58,272 nt of DNA. Origin: Candidatus Gastranaerophilales bacterium (GTDB taxonomy: Bacteria; Cyanobacteriota; Vampirovibrionia; Gastranaerophilales; Gastranaerophilaceae). The translations under genes and the position numbers were made by a program. This document shows positions 58,233 through 58,272 of this stretch, piece after piece. The stretch is taken from NCBI GenBank assembly GCA_910587245.1, contig CAJULX010000013.1, positions 1-58,272 of the forward strand, given 5' to 3'. The stretch's first letter is position 1. Each line of letters starts with the position of its first letter. Under the pieces are notes generated by a model. The model searched no databases. It was given only the letters and a program-made list of their open reading frames with translations, and was not told where the DNA came from.

Positions 58233-58272
58233 TACCCCCAAGGGAATTCGAATCCCTGTCTACACCGTGAAA
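58233..58272 (-). tRNA. tRNA-Glu(UUC), 3' part only (cut by window edge)
   Basis: On the minus strand the visible part reads TTTCAC of the anticodon loop (UUC), stem GGTGT, variable loop, T arm AGGGA-TTCGAAT-TCCCT, acceptor strand TGGGGGT and discriminator A. The gene continues off the window toward its 5' end. The TGGGGGT-A end is the one I recall from cyanobacterial and plastid tRNA-Glu (5' GCCCCCA). The CCA end is not encoded (TATT follows). Confidence 0.9.

Noticed and set aside
1..58272. CRISPR arrays, insertion sequences, prophage genes, attachment sites
   Set aside because: I saw no regularly spaced repeats of 25-40 bp, no transposase or integrase, no phage structural genes and no flanking direct repeats.

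Overview
The window (58,272 bp, AT-rich by eye, dense coding on both strands) looks like a chromosomal segment of a diderm bacterium with cyanobacterial affinity. My best guess is a non-photosynthetic relative of Cyanobacteria (Vampirovibrionia/Melainabacteria, Gastranaerophilales-like). This is inference. It rests on an outer-membrane toolkit (LptB, an LptF/G permease, an MlaD/MCE protein, a heptosyltransferase-like GT9), an SLH-domain surface protein, a c-di-AMP synthase, a truncated tRNA-Glu whose acceptor end resembles cyanobacterial/plastid tRNA-Glu, and several low-complexity PQ-rich or Gly-rich surface proteins. There are no photosynthesis genes, phage genes, insertion sequences or CRISPR arrays.

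Layout. 1-4.8 kb: end of prs, a family-4 uracil-DNA glycosylase and a 1210-residue coiled-coil protein of unknown role. 4.8-8.5 kb (minus): gpsA, a small protein, a SpoU methyltransferase and an Xaa-Pro peptidase. 8.6-10.3 kb: a long SRP RNA (about 260 nt, Alu-like and S domains), a DnaQ-type exonuclease and a candidate U-poor noncoding RNA. 10.7-13.1 kb: GH38 alpha-mannosidase. 13.1-20.3 kb (minus): a lipopolysaccharide-export operon with accessory genes, YjbQ, and a K+-dependent membrane pyrophosphatase. 20.3-25 kb: amino-acid binding lipoprotein, YitT, an unusual DnaJ and EtfAB. 25-29 kb: two PQ-rich membrane proteins flanking a prepilin. 29-32.4 kb: miaA, a membrane protein and two tandem thymidylate-kinase-like genes. 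32.4-32.9 kb: a probable type I toxin-antitoxin locus and a small XRE regulator. 33-40 kb: MlaD-like, cobalamin adenosyltransferase, B12-binding radical SAM, AI-2E permease, lysA, cdaA. 40-43 kb: small genes, an MBL hydrolase, cytidine deaminase, a phased CATG array and a ribbon-helix-helix regulator. 42.8-47.3 kb (minus): gcvH, then an operon alr-folD-CooC-like-MetE-like with a one-carbon flavour. 47.3-58.3 kb: GT9, SLH protein, divergent GH13-like enzyme, XRE regulator, a Gly-rich giant pilin, trpS, a TPR protein, a secreted coiled-coil protein and the partial tRNA-Glu.

The strongest new-looking items are three. (1) A compact toxin/antisense-RNA module at 32.38-32.62 kb: a 23-aa hydrophobic peptide with a perfect Shine-Dalgarno, an mRNA with complementary 5' and 3' ends, and an opposing promoter and terminator for an antisense RNA. 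(2) A U-poor RNA gene at about 10.02-10.25 kb, built of alternating GA and AC blocks with a 60-nt register. (3) Eleven CATG tetramers in 209 bp, partly phased at about 11 bp, just upstream of the promoter of a Cys-cluster protein. Many starts were set from ribosome-binding sites rather than from the longest open frame; the evidence says where this was done. All assignments come from reading the sequence by eye, without database searches.
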